DNA of 64,000 nt from Paenibacillus cremeus (GCF_007786445.1 NZ_VNJI01000033.1:1-64000); one strand, 5' to 3'. Shown: positions 18,297 to 26,523, counted from the first letter of the stretch. Program-made: numbers and translations. Notes: generated from the letters alone by a model not told the origin.

Positions 18297-18878
18297 ATGA
18301 GCAGTTTGAATGGATTGGACTGGGCCGTTCTGGTGGCGATCGCTGCCGGGACGGTGCTCGGCTTTGCCCGTGGCTTAGTGACACAGCTCGTTTCTTTTGT
18401 CGGCTTATTCATTGCCTATCTGGTGGCCTTTGCGCTGTATGATGACGTCGCCCCGCTGGTGAAGAGCACGATGGGCTTGTCTGGCTTAGAAACCTACCAA
18501 AAGTACGAATTTCTGGCGAAGGGACTGCATCTCGACACGTACGTGTACAACGCCTTAGCCTTTGCGATCCTGCTGTTCGGAGTGAAACTGGCCTTCAGCA
18601 TTGCGGGAAGACTGCTGAACTGGCTGGCCTCCGCACCCGGACTGAAGCAGTTCAACCAATGGTGCGGAGCGGCGCTAGGCTTCATTGAAGCAGCGCTCAT
18701 AGTCATTATCGCGGTGCATGTGCTCACCGTCGTACCGAACGACAATGCCCAGCGGCTGCTGAAGCAGTCCGCGACGGCGCCGTACATCTTGGAACATACA
18801 CCGCTCATAGCCAACAAGCTGGAGCAGCTTTGGGATAACCGGACCGATGGCGGCGGAAGCAATCGGGTAAAAGCTTAG
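18297..18878 (+). CDS. CvpA-family membrane protein
   Basis: A 193-residue protein with four predicted membrane helices (about 8-25, 28-48, 80-100 and 118-140) and the family N-terminus LDWAVLVAIAAGTVLGFARG. CvpA relatives are linked to colicin V production in enterobacteria; in Bacillus the equivalent gene sits beside zapA and its role is unclear. The ATG lies three bases after the zapA stop, so the two are translationally linked. A strong bidirectional terminator follows. Confidence 0.85.
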   Translation: MSSLNGLDWAVLVAIAAGTVLGFARGLVTQLVSFVGLFIAYLVAFALYDDVAPLVKSTMGLSGLETYQKYEFLAKGLHLDTYVYNALAFAILLFGVKLAFSIAGRLLNWLASAPGLKQFNQWCGAALGFIEAALIVIIAVHVLTVVPNDNAQRLLKQSATAPYILEHTPLIANKLEQLWDNRTDGGGSNRVKA

Positions 18879-18887
18879 GATAAACAC

Positions 18888-18933
18888 AAAACGGGGTGGT
18901 AAAGGAACGCTAAGTTCCTCTATCACCCCGTTT
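18888..18933. terminator. Bidirectional terminator after cvpA
   Basis: AAACGGGGTG at 18888-18897 pairs with CACCCCGTTT at 18924-18933, and the inner GGAAC/GTTCC arms extend the stem. It separates cvpA from the converging short-chain dehydrogenase remnant. Confidence 0.8.
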
Positions 18934-18936
18934 GCC

Positions 18937-19317
18937 TTAACTCAAAGCCAAATCCCCCACCTGCACGAGCCGACCAGTAAAGGAAAGATCCTCCACTGCC
19001 GCCAAGACTGCGATCTCCGGCGCCACCACAGCGGGGTCCTTGCCCGTGGCATGCATTTCCGTTTTCACCGTGCCCGGATTGAACAGGTTCGCGACAATGC
19101 GGTAGCCGCTCTCCTCTTCCGCCGTCGTTCGGGTCAGCGGCTCAAAGCCCGCTTTGCTCGCGCTGTAAGCAACTTCTTCAATTTTGCCTGCTCTGCGTCC
19201 GCACAGCACCACGTTAGCCCCCGCCGCCGCCAGCTCTTTAGCCACAGCGCGCCCTAAACCCGTTCCCGCCCCTGTAATAACGGCTGTCTTCCCCCGCAAA
19301 TCCAACGTATTCCCCAT
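18937..19317 (-). pseudogene. Short-chain dehydrogenase with large in-frame internal deletion
   Basis: From ATG at 19317 (AGGGGTAGGA upstream) the frame gives 126 residues, about half of a normal SDR (about 240). The NAD(P)-binding TGAGTGLG motif and the CGRR cofactor loop are intact (residues about 12-45). Then the sequence jumps from KIEEV straight to the YSASK catalytic motif. The central Rossmann strands, the NNAG motif and the catalytic Ser region, roughly 100-110 residues, are missing. The part after YSASK continues plausibly to the end. A working Rossmann fold is unlikely, so it is called a decayed gene, although the frame and ribosome binding site are intact. Confidence 0.75.
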
Positions 19318-19489
19318 AATTCCTACCCCTTTTCTTGACTTTTTCATATCATAGCAGACCAAAGGGTAGGGCTTGAAATCACGTTTTTTGATGAATCGCA
19401 TAAGGAATATTGAACAACTGTAGTTTTTAGCTAAAATAATGCTTTCCCTTGTGTTTGCTCCCGATTTCGTTAACTATGTTAATATGGGC

Positions 19490-19528
19490 AAAAAAAATCA
19501 GCCGCGACATGGGTAGCCGCAGCTGATT
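19490..19528 (-). terminator. Terminator of the small membrane protein gene
   Basis: AATCAGC at 19497-19503 pairs with GCTGATT at 19522-19528, with a CGC/GCG-containing inner stem. The A run at 19490-19496 becomes the T run on the minus strand. Confidence 0.8.
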
Positions 19529-19531
19529 CTT

Positions 19532-19900
19532 TTATCTGGCGCCTTCGCGGCCGGAAATCCCGTTCTCGAACGGGGTTTTGACCGGAATGAAGAGGTCGAT
19601 GATCCCAATGACCAGCGCCGCCAATATTGCACCGATAATGCTTGTAGACACACCGCTCACAACGAATTGGGCCAGCCAGATGACCAGTGCGCTTATGAGA
19701 AAGCCCACGATCCCTCGACCGAACGGTGTAATTCGCTTGCCGAACGCTCCCTCTATGACCCATGCGGCGATTGCAATCACCAAAGCCAAGAAGAATGCGC
19801 TCCAGAACCCTCCAACGGTAAATCCTGGAACGATCCAGCTCACCACGATTAGCATCAAAGCAGACACGATAAACCTGACTAAATGGCCAAGCAAATGCAT
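19532..19900 (-). CDS. Small four-helix membrane protein, phage-holin-like family (YvlD-like)
   Basis: A 122-residue, very hydrophobic protein with four likely membrane helices (about 5-23, 30-50, 62-82 and 85-107). The N-terminus (LLGHLVRFIVSALMLIVVSWIVPGF) matches the family named phage holin family protein (PF04020, YvlD in Bacillus), which is not shown to be a holin. AAAGGAGGAAACGCTG precedes ATG at 19900. It lies alone between cvpA and mutS2, where polX often sits in related genomes. Its function is unknown. Confidence 0.8.
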   Translation of the reverse strand: MHLLGHLVRFIVSALMLIVVSWIVPGFTVGGFWSAFFLALVIAIAAWVIEGAFGKRITPFGRGIVGFLISALVIWLAQFVVSGVSTSIIGAILAALVIGIIDLFIPVKTPFENGISGREGAR

Positions 19901-20079
19901 CAGCGTTTCCTCCTTTTAATTGTGTGGCGCGTTCGGGTGGCAAATATTCGGTGCACAATTTAGATTGCCCTAGTTGAATCAAGCTATAACTGGTAATGTT
20001 AGGCTCTAGTTGTCCGACGGATTGAAAAGCGCCTTGTCGGACAGACACCTAGGCAATGGCATTACCGCTTGGTCTTGGA

Positions 20080-20085
20080 TATAAT
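20080..20085 (+). promoter_or_regulatory. Likely -10 box of mutS2
   Basis: TATAAT at 20080-20085 lies 44 bp before the chosen TTG start. The -35 region is weak. A start here would make the upstream in-frame start codons unusable. Confidence 0.4.
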
Positions 20086-20128
20086 AATGGATAAGTATTG
20101 TCCGCATTCGGAAAGGCAGGTTTATCGT

Positions 20129-22510
20129 TTGAAACTGACGAAAAGCTACAATGAGAAAATATTAACGACATTAGATTTTCATGCCGTATTACATAAATGT
20201 GCCGGGCATGCGGCAACCTCGCTTGGCAAAGAGCTGGTGGAGAAGCTCCATCCCAGCGGCCATTTTACCGAGGTGAAAAAGCGGCTGCAAGCGACTGACG
20301 AAGCGGTCAACGTGGATCGGCTGAAGGGCGGCGCGCCGTTCGGCGGCATTCGGGATATTCGGACCGCGATTCATCGCGCGCGCATCGGCGGCATGCTGAA
20401 TCCGGCGGAGCTGCTCGATGTGGCGCTCACTAGCCAAGGCGGGCGGCGGCTGCAGAAGTTTTTGGAGGATTTGAACGGCGATTATGCGATTCCGCTGCTG
20501 CTGGAGCTGACCGAGAGCTTCACGGACCACAAACCGATGGAGGACCGCATCAAGCAGTGCATCGACGAGAATGCGAGCGTGGTCGATTCCGCCAGTCTGG
20601 AGCTGGCGCGCATTCGTCATGAGCTGCGGACCAGTGAATCCAGAGCACGGGAAAGACTGGAGCAGATGGTGCGCACCCCATCGATCCAGAAAATGCTGCA
20701 GGAGAATCTCGTGACCATTCGGAACGACCGGTACGTCATCCCTGTGAAGCAGGAGTACCGCAGCCATTTTGGCGGCATGATTCACGACCAATCTGCTTCC
20801 GGAGCCACGCTCTTTATTGAACCGGAGGGCGTCGTTCAGCTGAATAACCGGGTGCGGGAGCTCAAGCTGAAGGAAGAGACCGAGGTTGAGAAAATACTGC
20901 ATGCCTTGTCTGCCCTGGTGTCGGAGGTGGCTGATCCGCTGCTGATCAATGTAGAAACGCTGGCGGAGCTGGACTTTATTTTCGCCAAGGCAGGTCTGGC
21001 CCGCGAGATGAAGGCGACGCTGCCTCTGCTCAATGACCGCGGCTTTATTAAGCTCAAGCGCGGCCGTCATCCGCTCATCCCCGCCGATCAAGTTGTGCCG
21101 CTCGACGTGGAGCTGGGCAATAAGTATTCCACGATCATTGTGACCGGACCGAATACGGGCGGGAAAACCGTCTCGCTCAAAACCGTTGGCCTTCTATCGC
21201 TCATGGCGATGTCCGGCTTGTTCGTGCCGGCGGAGGAAGGCAGCCAGCTCTGTGTGTTCGACGCGATTTATGCCGATATTGGCGACGAGCAGAGCATTGA
21301 GCAGAACTTGAGTACGTTCTCGAGCCATATGACGAATATTATTCGCATTCTAAGAGAAATGACGCCGAAGAGCCTCGTCCTGCTGGATGAGGTAGGAGCG
21401 GGAACCGACCCGGCGGAAGGCTCAGCGCTGGCCATTTCCATTCTGGAGTACATTCATAAAATGGGCTGCCGGATGATCGCTACAACCCACTACAGCGAGC
21501 TAAAAGCCTATGCCTTCGACCGTCAGGGCGTCATCAACGCCAGCATGGAGTTCGACGTGCAGACGCTCCGTCCGACGTACCGGCTGCTCGTGGGCGTACC
21601 GGGTCGAAGCAATGCGTTTGCGATCGCCGAGCGGCTCGGCCTCGCGAAGTCGATCATCGACCATGCCCGCGGCCAGGTCGGCGAGGAGGACCAGCGCGTC
21701 GAATCGATGATTGCGACGCTCGAGGAGAATCGCCTGCTGGCCGAGTCCGAGCGGCATAGCGCGGAGCAGCTGCGCCGCGAGGTCGAGTCGATGCGCCAGC
21801 AGCTGGAGAGCGAGCGGCAGCGCTTCGAGGAGCAGCGCGCCAAGCTGCTGGAGAAGGCGGAGCACGACGCGCTGCAAGCGGTGGCCAAAGCGCGGCGTGA
21901 AGCCGAAGAAGTCATTGCGGAGCTGCGTAGGATCAAGCGCGAGGAAGGCAGCGCCGTTAAGGACCACAAGCTCAGCGAGCTGAAGAAGAAGATGAACAAC
22001 GCCGTGCCGGAGCTCAGATCGAAGTCGGGCATGAAGTCGCAGAAAAAGGCGGATCGCGTGGAGCCGGGCGATGAGGTGCTGGTGACGAACCTCGGCCAGA
22101 AGGGCCATGTCGTGGACATTGTGAACGAGCAGGAAGTGACCGTTCAGCTTGGCATTTTGAAGATGAAGGTGAACCGCACCGACCTGGAGCTGGTTAAGCA
22201 AGCCTCCGCTCAGAAGAAGCCGCCTCAGCAATCGACGACAAGTCTGAAGCGGACCCGAGACGATAATGTGAAGATGGAGCTGGATTTGCGCGGCGCCAAT
22301 GTGGAGGAAGCGATGATCGAGGTCGACCGCTTTTTGGATGAGTCGTACTTGGCGAACTTCGGTCACGTCTACATTATCCACGGCAAAGGCACCGGGGTGC
22401 TGAGAACCGGCATTCAGGAGTATCTCCGCAAGCATAAGCACGTGAAGAGCTACCGGATGGGCAATTATAACGAAGGCGGCGCCGGCGTCACGGTGGCCGA
22501 GCTCAAATAG
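20129..22510 (+). CDS. mutS2: Endonuclease MutS2 (Smr-domain MutS homologue)
   Basis: An ATPase/endonuclease linked to suppression of recombination and, in Bacillus, to rescue of collided ribosomes. From TTG at 20129 it is 793 residues, close to the family's usual length. It has the MutS core without the mismatch-binding domain. Walker A is GPNTGGKTVSLKT near residue 340 and Walker B is LVLLDEVGAGTDP. A long coiled-coil, KOW-like linker follows. The C-terminal Smr nuclease domain carries MELDLRG and HGKGTGVL. Upstream in-frame codons overlap the likely -10 box, so the later start is preferred. It is monocistronic. Confidence 0.96.
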   Translation: MKLTKSYNEKILTTLDFHAVLHKCAGHAATSLGKELVEKLHPSGHFTEVKKRLQATDEAVNVDRLKGGAPFGGIRDIRTAIHRARIGGMLNPAELLDVALTSQGGRRLQKFLEDLNGDYAIPLLLELTESFTDHKPMEDRIKQCIDENASVVDSASLELARIRHELRTSESRARERLEQMVRTPSIQKMLQENLVTIRNDRYVIPVKQEYRSHFGGMIHDQSASGATLFIEPEGVVQLNNRVRELKLKEETEVEKILHALSALVSEVADPLLINVETLAELDFIFAKAGLAREMKATLPLLNDRGFIKLKRGRHPLIPADQVVPLDVELGNKYSTIIVTGPNTGGKTVSLKTVGLLSLMAMSGLFVPAEEGSQLCVFDAIYADIGDEQSIEQNLSTFSSHMTNIIRILREMTPKSLVLLDEVGAGTDPAEGSALAISILEYIHKMGCRMIATTHYSELKAYAFDRQGVINASMEFDVQTLRPTYRLLVGVPGRSNAFAIAERLGLAKSIIDHARGQVGEEDQRVESMIATLEENRLLAESERHSAEQLRREVESMRQQLESERQRFEEQRAKLLEKAEHDALQAVAKARREAEEVIAELRRIKREEGSAVKDHKLSELKKKMNNAVPELRSKSGMKSQKKADRVEPGDEVLVTNLGQKGHVVDIVNEQEVTVQLGILKMKVNRTDLELVKQASAQKKPPQQSTTSLKRTRDDNVKMELDLRGANVEEAMIEVDRFLDESYLANFGHVYIIHGKGTGVLRTGIQEYLRKHKHVKSYRMGNYNEGGAGVTVAELK

Positions 22511-22760
22511 ATCGATTGTCCTGCCACGAAGGCAGGAATTGGCTGCAGACAGCACGAATACATTGTTACAGGCGCGGCAGCTGGCGAGTCAAAAATTATT
22601 TTTCATCGATTTGAAACTCGCAGCTGAGACTCCCGTATATAAGAGTGTGAACATCGATGTTTAATATGTCGCTGACAACCGGAACTGTTGCCGATCAGAC
22701 GGTGGCGGTTGGCAGCTGCTGCAAAACAACTATAATTACATTTTCGGGAGGATATAACTC
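22511..22760 (+). promoter_or_regulatory. Intergenic region with the pspA promoter
   Basis: A small hairpin (CCTGCC/GGCAGG, about 22521-22537) after mutS2 may be a weak terminator without a T run. A sigma-A-like promoter precedes pspA: TTGGCA, 16-bp spacer, then TATAAT at about 22731-22736. No sigma-W type promoter was recognised. No gene is seen in the rest. Confidence 0.5.
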
Positions 22761-23441
22761 ATGGGAATTTTCAAACGTTTGCGCGATTTAACGATGGCTT
22801 CGATCAACGACATGCTGGACAAAGCGGAAGATCCGGTGAAGATGCTGAATCAATTCCTGCGTGACATGGAAGAGGATATCGCTGAAGCGGAAACCGCAGT
22901 AGCGAAGCAAATCGCGATTGAGAAGAAATTCAAGCAGCAATACGAAGAAGTCGCCGAAATCGTGGCGAAGCGGGAAGAGCAGGCGCTCAAAGCGCTGGAA
23001 GCCGGCAACGAAGACCTCGCCCGCCGCGCGCTGCAGGATAAGAAGGAGCAAACGGCAAACCGCGACGAGTTCAAGAAGCAATACGATATCGCCAAAGAGA
23101 ATGCCGATCGTTTGCGCAATCAATTGAGTGAGATGAAAGACGAGTTCAGCAAGATGAAGAACAAGAAGGATCTGCTCGTAGCCCGTGCTGAAGCAGCTAA
23201 GGCACAGAAGCAGATCAACCAGGCGATGTCCGGCTTCGGCACCGACAACGCGGCCAAAGGCTTCGACCGCATGAGCGAGAAGGTGCTTCAGCTGGAAGCC
23301 GAAGCGGAAGCCTCGAACGAGCTTCGCTCCAAAGGCAAAAGCTTGGACGACGAGTTTAACGCGCTCGGCAAGAACGACGGCGTAGACGACGAGCTGGCGG
23401 CGCTAAGAGCCAAGCTGGCTGCTAAGAAGCAAGCGGAGTAA
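22761..23441 (+). CDS. pspA: PspA/IM30-family membrane-stress protein
   Basis: A 226-residue peripheral membrane protein that forms ESCRT-III-like assemblies protecting the membrane. The N-terminus MGIFKRLRDLTMASINDMLDKAEDP is diagnostic (amphipathic helix 0 and the start of helix 1). Nearly all the rest is charged coiled coil, as in PspA and LiaH. GGGAGGATATAACTC precedes the ATG. A terminator follows, but a DUF350 membrane protein gene, a membrane peptide and a zinc-ribbon protein come next in the same direction. That neighbourhood resembles the Bacillus pspA-ydjG-ydjH idea of a membrane-stress locus. Confidence 0.93.
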   Translation: MGIFKRLRDLTMASINDMLDKAEDPVKMLNQFLRDMEEDIAEAETAVAKQIAIEKKFKQQYEEVAEIVAKREEQALKALEAGNEDLARRALQDKKEQTANRDEFKKQYDIAKENADRLRNQLSEMKDEFSKMKNKKDLLVARAEAAKAQKQINQAMSGFGTDNAAKGFDRMSEKVLQLEAEAEASNELRSKGKSLDDEFNALGKNDGVDDELAALRAKLAAKKQAE

Positions 23442-23476
23442 CGGATTACTAAGGCAGCTCCTGATACAATAGACGG

Positions 23477-23505
23477 AAGACTGAAGGCCCATCCTTCAGT
23501 CTTTT
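23477..23505 (+). terminator. Terminator after pspA
   Basis: AAGACTGAAGG at 23477-23487 pairs with CCTTCAGTCTT at 23493-23503; only a short T stretch follows, so partial read-through is possible. Confidence 0.75.
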
Positions 23506-23569
23506 CCGCTGTTTGTTCGCTTGAATAGCTACTTGCGCCCCGTGAGGCGAAAGGCAGGTCGAGTCGGAT

Positions 23570-23992
23570 ATGATGAATGAAGAGGTGGATCGATTGCTGA
23601 GTAATCCGTATGTGGAAACGCTGGCTTTTTTTTCGGTAGCGGTGCTGGCTTTAATCGTATTTTTGGCAATCTTTGAATTGGTGACGAAGTATAAGGATTG
23701 GGACGAAATCAAGAACGGCAACCTCGCCGTAGCGATGGCCACGGGCGGTAAAATTTTCGGGATCTGCAATCTGTTTCGCTTTGCGATTTTGAATAACGAT
23801 TCCATTCTGCACTCGTTGATTTGGGCGGGGTACGGATTTATTTTGCTGATGGTCGCCTACTTTATCTTTGAGTTTTTGACGCCGTACTTCAACATTGACG
23901 AGCAAATTCAGAAAGATAACCGCGCAGTGGGATTTCTTTCAATGGCCATATCCGTGTCACTGTCCTATGTCATTGGCGCCAGCGTCACTTAA
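23570..23992 (+). CDS. DUF350-family membrane protein
   Basis: A 140-residue protein with about four membrane helices (about 18-38, 55-75, 80-102 and 118-138), matching the DUF350/YjfL type by the repeated KxFGICNLFRFAI and ISLSYVIGASV segments. DUF350 proteins are often found beside PspA-type genes; the molecular role is unknown. Two starts are possible: ATG at 23570 after AAAGGCAGG, or TTG at 23594 (eight codons later) after AGAGGTGG, which would begin at LSNPYVE. A 27-residue membrane peptide gene begins 33 bp downstream. Confidence 0.75.
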   Translation: MMNEEVDRLLSNPYVETLAFFSVAVLALIVFLAIFELVTKYKDWDEIKNGNLAVAMATGGKIFGICNLFRFAILNNDSILHSLIWAGYGFILLMVAYFIFEFLTPYFNIDEQIQKDNRAVGFLSMAISVSLSYVIGASVT

Positions 23993-24024
23993 ATTGCACT
24001 TCTTGAATTGGAGGAGGACCGTCC

Positions 24025-24108
24025 TTGAAGTATTTGTGGGGCACCTTGCTAGCGCTTGCGCTTGTTTTTTTCGGTATAGGCGTATACTATTTTATTAACC
24101 ATGCATAG
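24025..24108 (+). CDS. 27-residue single-pass membrane peptide
   Basis: TTG at 24025 is preceded by a very strong GGAGGAGGA and opens a 27-codon frame ending in TAG at 24106-24108. The peptide reads KYLWGTLLALALVFFGIGVY after the initiator, then YFINHA. It is one hydrophobic helix with a single Lys at the N-terminus. It lies between the DUF350 gene and the zinc-ribbon gene, with only short gaps, so it is probably part of the pspA-downstream operon. It is below normal gene-calling length. Small helices of this type often act as membrane-stress or transporter regulators; that is conjecture here. Confidence 0.65.
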   Translation: MKYLWGTLLALALVFFGIGVYYFINHA

Positions 24109-24123
24109 GGGGAGGAATGACGT

Positions 24124-24600
24124 TTGTCGCAAGCCCACGACCAAATTTGCCCTTGGTGCCAGACCGAGATCGTGTGGGACCCGGAGATCGGTCCGGAGGA
24201 AGCCTGCCCGCACTGCTTTAATGAACTGGGGGAATACCGCAGCATCAACCTGACGGTCAAGCAGACCGGCAATCCGATTCTGTTCGATGAGGAAGACGAG
24301 TATGAGGATGACAGCTACGGGGTAATGGATGAATACGAGGAGGCCGTGCAGCTTGTACTCGACAACCAGGAGGAAGCGCCGGAGTGCTCGTCCTGTCAGA
24401 CCTTTATGCTGTTCGCAGGGACGCAGTCCGCACCGCATGCGTTTGTCCCGTTCGTCCATGAGGCGCTGAAGCAGCCGATCTTGAAAGCTTCGTTCTCCGC
24501 GCAGGTGTACGTGTGTCCGTCCTGCTTCCGGGTCGAGCAGCAATTGGCGGAAGCCGATCGGCTGGCGATGATAGAGCTGCTGAAGAAAGCGAAGTCTTAA
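24124..24600 (+). CDS. Zinc-ribbon protein of unknown function
   Basis: A 158-residue soluble protein with four CxxC pairs: CPWC and CPHC in the first 35 residues, CSSC near 88 and CPSC near 138. These would make two zinc ribbons, with an acidic middle segment (DEEDEYEDDSYG). TTG at 24124 follows GGGGGAGGAATGA. It follows the membrane peptide by 15 bp. I do not recognise a named family. The placement beside pspA and DUF350 hints at a role in envelope stress, but nothing in the sequence proves it. Confidence 0.7.
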   Translation: MSQAHDQICPWCQTEIVWDPEIGPEEACPHCFNELGEYRSINLTVKQTGNPILFDEEDEYEDDSYGVMDEYEEAVQLVLDNQEEAPECSSCQTFMLFAGTQSAPHAFVPFVHEALKQPILKASFSAQVYVCPSCFRVEQQLAEADRLAMIELLKKAKS

Positions 24601-24623
24601 TCGTATAGAACGATCAACGGTTC

Positions 24624-24676
24624 AAAAGGAAATCGTCATGACGCTCAATGAGGCGTACGTGCGGTTTCCTTTTTTT
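24624..24676 (+). terminator. Terminator after the zinc-ribbon gene
   Basis: AAAAGGAAA at 24624-24632 pairs with TTTCCTTTT at 24665-24673, with an inner ACGC/GCGT stem and continuing T residues. Confidence 0.75.
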
Positions 24677-24745
24677 GTCTGGATCTCATGTTTTTCGCCG
24701 ATTAGGGAAGCTTAACTAAGACATTATGAACTTATAGGTGAGGGT

Positions 24746-26044
24746 ATGAAATCGGAAGATAAGCAGTATACGTTTCTTGGGGTGCGCAGCCGGGCCGACT
24801 TTACATTAGACAAGCATCGATGGCAAGAGGTAGAGCAAGGCGAGGGAAAGCGCAAAGGCGGAGCCTTATCCGGACAGTCCAAGCTGCTGCTGACGGTCAA
24901 CGGATTGTTCGCTGCGGCCAACGCGTTGTCAGGCACCTTCGTCAATGTGTACCTCTGGAAGGCGAGCAAGGATTTTTCGCTCATCGGCTGGTTCACGCTG
25001 ATTCATCATTTGACCATGGCGATCACCTTCTGGTTGGCAGGCAAGTGGGTGAAGGAGCACAACAAAATGAACTGTTTGCGCGCCGGTGTCGCGATTGCCG
25101 CTCTATTTTATTTGCTGGTGCTCTGGTTCGGGGCGCGCGCTGCGCATTATTTTGTGCCGCTGGGGATGGTCTTGGGCTTGTCGTCGGGCTTTTTCTGGCT
25201 GGCGTTCAACGTCGTCTACTTTGAGGTCACCGATCCGGATAACCGCGACCGATTCAATGGCTGGGCGGGGCTGCTTGGTTCGACGGCAGGAATGATCGCG
25301 CCCTGGATATCCGGCTTTCTTATTGTACGGATGCAGGCGGCCAGCGGGTATCGGCTTATTTTTACGCTGTCGCTGGTGACGTTCTTGGTCGGGGTAGTGG
25401 TCAGCTTTTTCTTGAAAAAGCGCAAGTCCATGGGCGACTACGAGTGGATGCTTACATGGCGATGTTTGAGGCAAAAGGGCACATGCTGGCGTACCGTGAA
25501 CGTGGCGCTGATGGCGCAGGGCTTCCGGGAGGGCGTGTTCGGCTTCATGATCGCACTGCTCGTGTTCGTAAATACGGGCAATGAAATGAGCCTCGGCAAC
25601 TTCTCGCTTATTACGTCGGCGGTGGCGCTGCTCAGCTTTATGATCGCCGGGAAGGTGCTGAAGCCGAAATATCGGCGGACGGCGATGCTGCTAGGGGCGT
25701 GCGTGATGGTGCTCATTATTTTGCCGTTCTTCTGGAAGGTGAACTTCTTTACGCTGCTGGTGTTCGGTGTCGGGGCGGCCCTATTTTATCCGCTGTATGC
25801 GATCCCGATGACCTCTACGGTGTTTGACCTGATCGGTGGCGACGAGGAGAGCGCGAAGAAGCGGGAGGAGTACATCGTCATGCGGGAGCTGGCTTTAAAT
25901 GCGGGGCGGATCCTGGGAACCGCAGTGTTTATCACGGTGATCTCGTTCACCAAAGCGCCAGGGGCGATGAATTGGCTGCTGCTTGGCATTGGCAGTTCAC
26001 CTTTGGTGGCTTGGTTTTTCATGCGCAAGGTACATGCTGTTTAA
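24746..26044 (+). CDS. Major facilitator superfamily transporter (YqgE-like)
   Basis: A 432-residue membrane transporter with about 12 hydrophobic helices, starting after an unusually long charged N-terminal segment (about 1-45). The mid-loop after helix 6 carries KKRKSMGDYEWMLTWRCL. Proteins of this form resemble the MFS member YqgE of Bacillus, whose substrate is unknown. GTGAGGGT precedes the ATG at 24746. It is monocistronic and followed by a terminator. The substrate cannot be inferred from context. Confidence 0.8.
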   Translation: MKSEDKQYTFLGVRSRADFTLDKHRWQEVEQGEGKRKGGALSGQSKLLLTVNGLFAAANALSGTFVNVYLWKASKDFSLIGWFTLIHHLTMAITFWLAGKWVKEHNKMNCLRAGVAIAALFYLLVLWFGARAAHYFVPLGMVLGLSSGFFWLAFNVVYFEVTDPDNRDRFNGWAGLLGSTAGMIAPWISGFLIVRMQAASGYRLIFTLSLVTFLVGVVVSFFLKKRKSMGDYEWMLTWRCLRQKGTCWRTVNVALMAQGFREGVFGFMIALLVFVNTGNEMSLGNFSLITSAVALLSFMIAGKVLKPKYRRTAMLLGACVMVLIILPFFWKVNFFTLLVFGVGAALFYPLYAIPMTSTVFDLIGGDEESAKKREEYIVMRELALNAGRILGTAVFITVISFTKAPGAMNWLLLGIGSSPLVAWFFMRKVHAV

Positions 26045-26070
26045 GCGAGAGTGTGAGTTTGGGAGTCGCG

Positions 26071-26107
26071 GCCGTTTCCCTGATCAGGTTGGGGAAGCGG
26101 CATTTTT
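26071..26107 (+). terminator. Terminator after the MFS gene
   Basis: GCCGTTTCCC at 26071-26080 pairs with GGGAAGCGGC at 26092-26101 (one G-U pair), then five T residues. Confidence 0.75.
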
Positions 26108-26124
26108 GTATTGCGATTTAGGGT

Positions 26125-26179
26125 TTGACAAATAATGTCTGTAATTGGCATAATAACTATATGAACATATGCTCATATA
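26125..26179 (+). promoter_or_regulatory. Promoter with ArsR/SmtB-type operator for the metal-efflux operon
   Basis: TTGACA at 26125-26130 and CATAAT at 26149-26154 form an 18-bp-spaced promoter. The half-site TATATGAACAT at 26158-26168 is followed directly by its near-complement at 26169-26179 (10 of 11 bases). This is the form of operators bound by zinc sensors such as CzrA and SmtB, and it lies on the transcription start. Confidence 0.78.
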
Positions 26180-26203
26180 ATTGTATATATTGGGGTGAAA
26201 CGC

Positions 26204-26512
26204 TTGGAATCTCGAGAGCATGATTTTTTGCCGGAGGAGACGGTGGATGAGGTGGCGCTGATGTTTAAGACGCTGTCCGATCCGTCGCGAATCCGTATTC
26301 TTTATTTGCTGTCTCAAGAGGAATGCTCTGTCGGGCATATTGCCGAGGTACTCAAAATGACACAGTCGGCCGTATCGCATCAATTAGGTTATTTGCGGAC
26401 GCTGCGGCTGGTGAAGGTTCGAAGAGAAGGCAATAGTATGATTTATTCATACGAAGACGATCATGTGATTTCATTAATGAAACAGGCGATTCAGCACGCC
26501 GAGCATCGTTAG
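26204..26512 (+). CDS. ArsR/SmtB-family metal-sensing repressor
   Basis: A small winged-helix repressor of 102 residues. The core ALMFKTLSDPSRIRILYLLS ... VGHIAEVLKMTQSAVSHQLGYLRTLRLV is typical of CzrA/SmtB-type sensors. C-terminal residues DDHVISLMKQAIQHAEH supply the alpha-5 Asp/His metal ligands of zinc sensors (DxHxxxxxxxxxxHxxH). TTG at 26204 has GGGGTG at good spacing; a GTG three codons earlier is possible but has a poorer site. It precedes the cation efflux gene by 11 bp and has a matching operator upstream, so it probably represses both and is released by Zn or a similar ion. Confidence 0.9.
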   Translation: MESREHDFLPEETVDEVALMFKTLSDPSRIRILYLLSQEECSVGHIAEVLKMTQSAVSHQLGYLRTLRLVKVRREGNSMIYSYEDDHVISLMKQAIQHAEHR

Positions 26513-26523
26513 GAGTGGAGAGG

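Noticed and set aside
14178-18412. Several long open frames on the minus strand opposite the zapA fusion, up to 636 codons
   Set aside because: They are by-products of GC-rich, repetitive GAG/CTG/GCG codons. They have low-complexity Ser/Arg/Pro/Ala translations, no ribosome sites and no recognisable domains.
19532-19900. Phage holin and prophage remnant
   Set aside because: The family carries the word holin, but no phage gene is nearby and the protein matches the chromosomal YvlD type.
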